From DASUSF01 sp036375275 (GTDB taxonomy: Bacteria > Pseudomonadota > Alphaproteobacteria > Geminicoccales > Geminicoccaceae): 5,659 bases of DNA. A model generated the notes under the pieces. The model made no database searches. It was not told the DNA's origin and saw nothing but the letters and a program-made list of their open reading frames with translations. This document shows positions 4,291 through 5,659 of the stretch, piece by piece (position 1 is the first letter of the stretch; each line of letters begins with the position of its first letter). Both the position numbers and the translations under genes were made by a program. The stretch lies in contig DASUSF010000472.1 in the NCBI GenBank assembly GCA_036375275.1, positions 1 through 5,659 of the forward strand, given 5' to 3'.

Positions 4291-5659
4291 TCAAGCGCAG
4301 CGCGGCGGCTCCGCCGCCCGGAGATCCCCGACCGGCCGCCGGTGGTCCTGATCGAGCAGAACGCGCGCCGTCCGCAGGTCGGCGAGCAGCCCGGCGCGCG
4401 CTTCCGCCCGCTGCGCCGGCTCGCGCAGCCGGAGCAGGTAGGACGGGTGCCAGGTCACGATCAGGGCCGCCGGGCCGTACGGCAGAGGGCGGCCGCGGAG
4501 ATCGGCCATGCGCACCGCGTGACGCAGCAGCGCCTGCGCCGCGGTCGCGCCGAGCGCCACGACCACCTCCGGGCGGACCAGGGCCAGCTCGTGCTCCAGC
4601 CACCAGCGGCAGTGCTCGATATGGCCGCCGTCCGGGCGCTGGTGCATCCGGCGCTTGCCGCGCGGCTGGAAACGGAAGTGCTTGACGGCGTTGGTGAGGT
4701 AGGTGCGCTCGCGCACGATCCCGCTCTCGGCCATCAGCTCGTCGAGCAGCCGCCCGGCGGGCCCGACGAACGGCCGCCCGCGGAGATCCTCCTCGTCGCC
4801 CGGCTGCTCGCCGATCAGCATCAGGCGGGCCTGCGGCGGGCCTTCTCCCGGCACAGCCTGGGTGGCGACGCGGTGCAGCGCGCAGCGCTCGCAGGCCGCC
4901 AGCTCCGCCCGGAGCCTGTCCGCCGGGTGCTCGCCGCCGGTCGGGGCGCACGGGCGCGCCAGAGGCACCCACTTCGCGGCCTTGTGCGGGGCCGGCGAGG
5001 GCGCGGCCTCGATCATGTCCCCCGTGCGCTGCCGGGCGGCGCGCACGAGCGGCCTGATTGCGCGCGCTTCCGGCAGGTTGTGCCAGTAGCGGACCGGCAT
5101 CTCGGCGCGCATCGCCTGCACCTTGAGCCGGGCCGGATTGAAGATGTGGCCATAGTAGGTGCGCCACAGGTCATCGAGGGCGTCGTCGGTCGGGGCGCTC
5201 TCGCGGCGGGCGCCGGCAGCGAAGCTCAGCGCCGCGCCATCCCAGTGCACGGAGCGCTCCGGCGTCAGGATCGACCAGCGCATGCCCGCGAAGCGCGCCT
5301 GAAAAAACGGGGCCACGGCGTCGACGACGTGATGCTCCGGCTCGAACCATGCGACGAACTGCTCCGGCGCCACGCCCGCGACCTGCCTGAACCGCACGAA
5401 CGCCTTCATCTTGTGGCCGTCGCGCCGCACCGACTGCGCCATCCGGACGACGCGGCGCACCTCGGGGTCGGTGCAGATCTCGAGCAGCGCGCGCTCGCCG
5501 TGCGCGATCCGCCACAAGAGCCGGTAAAGCAGACCGAAGCGCTCGCCTGAGCGGTGGCAGATCACCTGCCGCGCGAGATCGACGAAGCCCGGTGGCACGC
5601 GGACCGTCGCGCCGTCCGCGCCGTGCAACGTCCCGCTGACCTGCAGATCGGGCGCGCTC
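4291..5659 (-). CDS. udgX: UdgX-type uracil-DNA glycosylase fused to an N-terminal DUF4130 domain, 5' end missing
   Basis: The frame stays open to the right edge; the first possible start inside (TTG 5628) falls within the DUF4130 domain, so the true start is outside. Numbers below count from that TTG. Residues ~1-195 form DUF4130 (QVICHRSGERFGLLYRLLWR, FVRFRQV, AWFEPEHHVVDAVAPFF, FAGMRWSILTP), a domain known from putative DNA repair proteins. After a linker, ~235-425 is a family-4-like uracil-DNA glycosylase: C246/C249 (iron-sulfur ligands), motif GEQPGDEED (273-281), PFVGPAGRLLDELM, K316-H317 where ordinary family 4 enzymes have Lys-Cys, the loop KRRMH (325-329), C340, VVALGATAAQALL and the HPS motif (394-396). 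The KRR-x-H loop identifies UdgX, which removes uracil and then bonds covalently to the abasic DNA through the loop His (H329 here). This fusion is known from other proteobacteria, commonly beside a radical SAM repair-type protein, which may lie beyond 5659. Confidence 0.93.
   Translation of the reverse strand, partial: SAPDLQVSGTLHGADGATVRVPPGFVDLARQVICHRSGERFGLLYRLLWRIAHGERALLEICTDPEVRRVVRMAQSVRRDGHKMKAFVRFRQVAGVAPEQFVAWFEPEHHVVDAVAPFFQARFAGMRWSILTPERSVHWDGAALSFAAGARRESAPTDDALDDLWRTYYGHIFNPARLKVQAMRAEMPVRYWHNLPEARAIRPLVRAARQRTGDMIEAAPSPAPHKAAKWVPLARPCAPTGGEHPADRLRAELAACERCALHRVATQAVPGEGPPQARLMLIGEQPGDEEDLRGRPFVGPAGRLLDELMAESGIVRERTYLTNAVKHFRFQPRGKRRMHQRPDGGHIEHCRWWLEHELALVRPEVVVALGATAAQALLRHAVRMADLRGRPLPYGPAALIVTWHPSYLLRLREPAQRAEARAGLLADLRTARVLLDQDHRRPVGDLRAAEPPRCA

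Noticed and set aside
4223..5167. A long - strand open frame that precedes and is continuous with the ureidoglycolate-lyase-like gene (would make a 503-aa protein)
   Set aside because: This part overlaps the UdgX gene in another frame, is Arg/Ala/Pro/Gly-rich low-complexity sequence, and the real protein starts at ATG 4222 with a ribosome site.
4252..5550. A 432-aa open frame on the + strand opposite the UdgX gene
   Set aside because: Antisense shadow of a firmly identified gene; composition is Arg/Ala/Gly-rich with no motif, as expected from GC-rich third positions.

Overview
The window is very GC-rich (about 70% or more by eye), with strong GC-skewed third codon positions and mostly short spacers between genes. 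This fits a high-GC alphaproteobacterium. The best support is a perfect GGAAC-N16-CGTT element at 943-967, the promoter type read by the EcfG general-stress sigma factor of Alphaproteobacteria. The gene content (soluble PQQ alcohol dehydrogenase plus separate cytochrome c, DUF3108, UdgX fused to DUF4130) agrees. I cannot name a genus.

Left part (1-2306), periplasmic alcohol oxidation. The 3' end of a PQQ-dependent dehydrogenase runs off the left edge on the + strand and ends at a perfect 12-bp hairpin terminator. Facing it on the - strand are a small secreted protein of about 100 aa with the EcfG-type promoter, and a monohaem c-type cytochrome with a clear sigma70-type promoter and strong ribosome binding site. 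Divergent from the cytochrome is a secreted 230-aa protein of unknown function with four cysteines. The visible part of the dehydrogenase ends without a fused haem domain, so it needs an external electron acceptor, and the neighbouring cytochrome is the obvious candidate.

Middle (2307-2816). A 162-bp spacer with a weak candidate promoter and a good ribosome binding site precedes a single 115-aa cytoplasmic protein that looks like a dimeric alpha/beta-barrel (EthD-like) protein. Its role is unknown.

Right part (2860-5659), three - strand genes read from the right edge inward. They are a UdgX-type uracil-DNA glycosylase whose N-terminal half is a DUF4130 domain (5' end outside the window), a ureidoglycolate-lyase-family protein, and a secreted DUF3108 protein. 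Spacers are about 68 and 25 bp, so they could be cotranscribed, although no shared function is obvious. The UdgX/DUF4130 protein is the most interesting item. UdgX enzymes crosslink covalently to the abasic site they create, and this one has the diagnostic loop with a Met in place of the usual Ile.

I see no tRNA, rRNA, CRISPR array, insertion sequence, attachment site or phage gene. No gene-free stretch exceeds 300 bases. The longest gaps are about 160 bp (2307-2468), 116 bp (881-996), 111 bp (467-577) and 110 bp (1504-1613). The window looks like ordinary chromosome with accessory metabolic genes, and no wholly new system is evident.
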